Shown: one piece after another, positions 29,367 to 29,945 of the stretch
Position numbering within the stretch: the stretch's first letter is position 1
Layout of the letters: each line of letters opens with the position of its first letter
Source: Paulinella micropora
Lineage: Eukaryota > Cercozoa > Imbricatea > Euglyphida
Reading direction: 5' to 3'
DNA: 29,945 nucleotides
Assembly: GCA_009731375.1 (NCBI GenBank)
Contig: BJOX01000080.1
Location: 558,452 to 588,396, forward strand
Translations under genes and position numbers: made by a program
The notes under the pieces: generated by a model
Told to the model about the DNA's origin: nothing
What the model saw: only the letters and a program-made list of their open reading frames with translations
Database searches by the model: none

Positions 29367-29945
29367 TTACAAATCTAAGATAATTTTCTTTTTTCTTTCG
29401 CGTGTCCCTGTGCGGATGTTGGACTCATCCAAGTTTTCACGTTTCAGTAAATGCTTTGTTTGTTTTTCTTTCGTTAATTTTTTTAATTCTTTATTAATAT
29501 CCGGTTCGTCTTTTGTGTTGTCCGGTTCCTCTTCGGTAGCCTCAGTCTTTAATAATTGCCTTGGTGGTACAACTTCATCATTCGTTAATATAATCCGGTA
29601 GCCCCTACGGCCTTTTACTTTATATATCCTCCTACTCCAAGTCTTTCCACCTTTCTCCAAAATATGTTTCTCATTAAGTTTTCTTACCTTGTCTCCTTCT
29701 TTGAAGTCAAATAAATTCTTATCTACATAATGTTCTTGCTTGTTAGTATCAGTTCCATTAAATACTTCAAGTGGTGATGCTTTAATAGTTGAATGCTTCT
29801 TTTTGTTATAATAATAAACCACATCTTCAATGTAATTTATCCAATCAAAGTTACCATTATAAGCCCATATAACATGGAGTTGCTCTCGTAGAGTTCTTAC
29901 AAATCTATCAACAATTCCTAATGAATTATGGTCTCCCACTTCAAC
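29367..29945 (-). CDS. Polinton/Polinton-like virus retroviral-type integrase, N-terminus beyond the window
   Basis: The frame is open through the window end, so the N-terminal zinc domain and first catalytic residues are outside. The visible part begins VGDHNSLGIVDRFVRTLRE, characteristic of Polinton/Maverick and virophage-type rve integrases (..lg.vdRfirTLR). NYIEDVVYYYNKKKHSTIKA followed by SPLEVFNG is the usual end of the catalytic core. A C-terminal SH3/chromodomain-like segment follows (FDFKEGDKVRKL, GGKTWSRRIYKVK, RGYRIILTNDE). The last 60 residues are charged. No stops or frameshifts are seen in about 190 codons, so this copy is young or intact here. The enzyme inserts the linear viral/transposon DNA into host chromosomes. 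Confidence 0.85.
   Translation of the reverse strand, partial: VEVGDHNSLGIVDRFVRTLREQLHVIWAYNGNFDWINYIEDVVYYYNKKKHSTIKASPLEVFNGTDTNKQEHYVDKNLFDFKEGDKVRKLNEKHILEKGGKTWSRRIYKVKGRRGYRIILTNDEVVPPRQLLKTEATEEEPDNTKDEPDINKELKKLTKEKQTKHLLKRENLDESNIRTGTRERKKKIILDL

Overview
This is a fragment of a repeat-rich nuclear genome from a eukaryote, most likely a unicellular protist or alga. Evidence for this: spliceosomal GT-AG introns of about 51-78 nt in two host-like genes, LINE, Ty3/gypsy, CACTA/Plavaka-like, piggyBac and Polinton-type mobile DNA, very long microsatellites, and N-filled assembly gaps (2713-2722, 3077-3099, 3626-3635, 5947-5956, 21109-22038, 22217-22226, 22450-22459). I cannot name the species. 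A chromerid-like alveolate is only a guess. Host-like genes end in ordinary stop codons, so I see no support for a variant genetic code.

Layout. 1-1700: a tRNA-like 3' end, a short tandem duplication and two decayed LINE 3' ends on the minus strand, separated by microsatellites. 1800-4040: huge CT/CA/TA/CTT satellite DNA with a higher-order structure. 4300-5340: a plus-strand host-like gene with short introns whose spliced reading frame resembles the YccF membrane domain. 5996-9072: the 5' part of an LTR retrotransposon (LTR with perfect 7-bp inverted ends, primer binding site, frameshifted gag with a CCHC knuckle); its pol is missing. 9080-11460: unidentified DNA with one good exon-like ORF and at least six palindromes built on ATGCAT. 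11600-16770: a decayed multi-exon CACTA/Plavaka-like DNA transposase on the minus strand; its introns and flanks carry four arrays of a second ATGCAT-centred palindrome.

16800-22450: a Ty3/gypsy-type element whose Gag (with a CCCH, not CCHC, finger) is joined in frame to Pol through one UGA codon. Protease, RT connection and RNase H pieces are visible; the RT core lies in the 930-base gap and no integrase is seen. 22460-24421: nothing recognised. 24422-25853: a decayed piggyBac element with TTAA target duplication, perfect 13-bp inverted ends and a transposase relic. 26414-26962: a three-exon minus-strand gene for a membrane-anchored antibiotic-biosynthesis-monooxygenase (ABM) domain protein. 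27060-27920: GGA/TAG/GAT microsatellites. 28860-29945: the edge of a Polinton/Polinton-like virus insertion, with a small gene for a cysteine/histidine-motif protein converging on a retroviral-type integrase cut by the window end.

Most of the window is mobile DNA in various states of decay; only the YccF-like and ABM genes look like ordinary host genes. The points most worth a second look are the in-frame UGA between gag and pol, the intronic palindrome arrays, the coding GA-repeat that breaks and restores the transposase frame, and the complete LTR/PBS and piggyBac termini.
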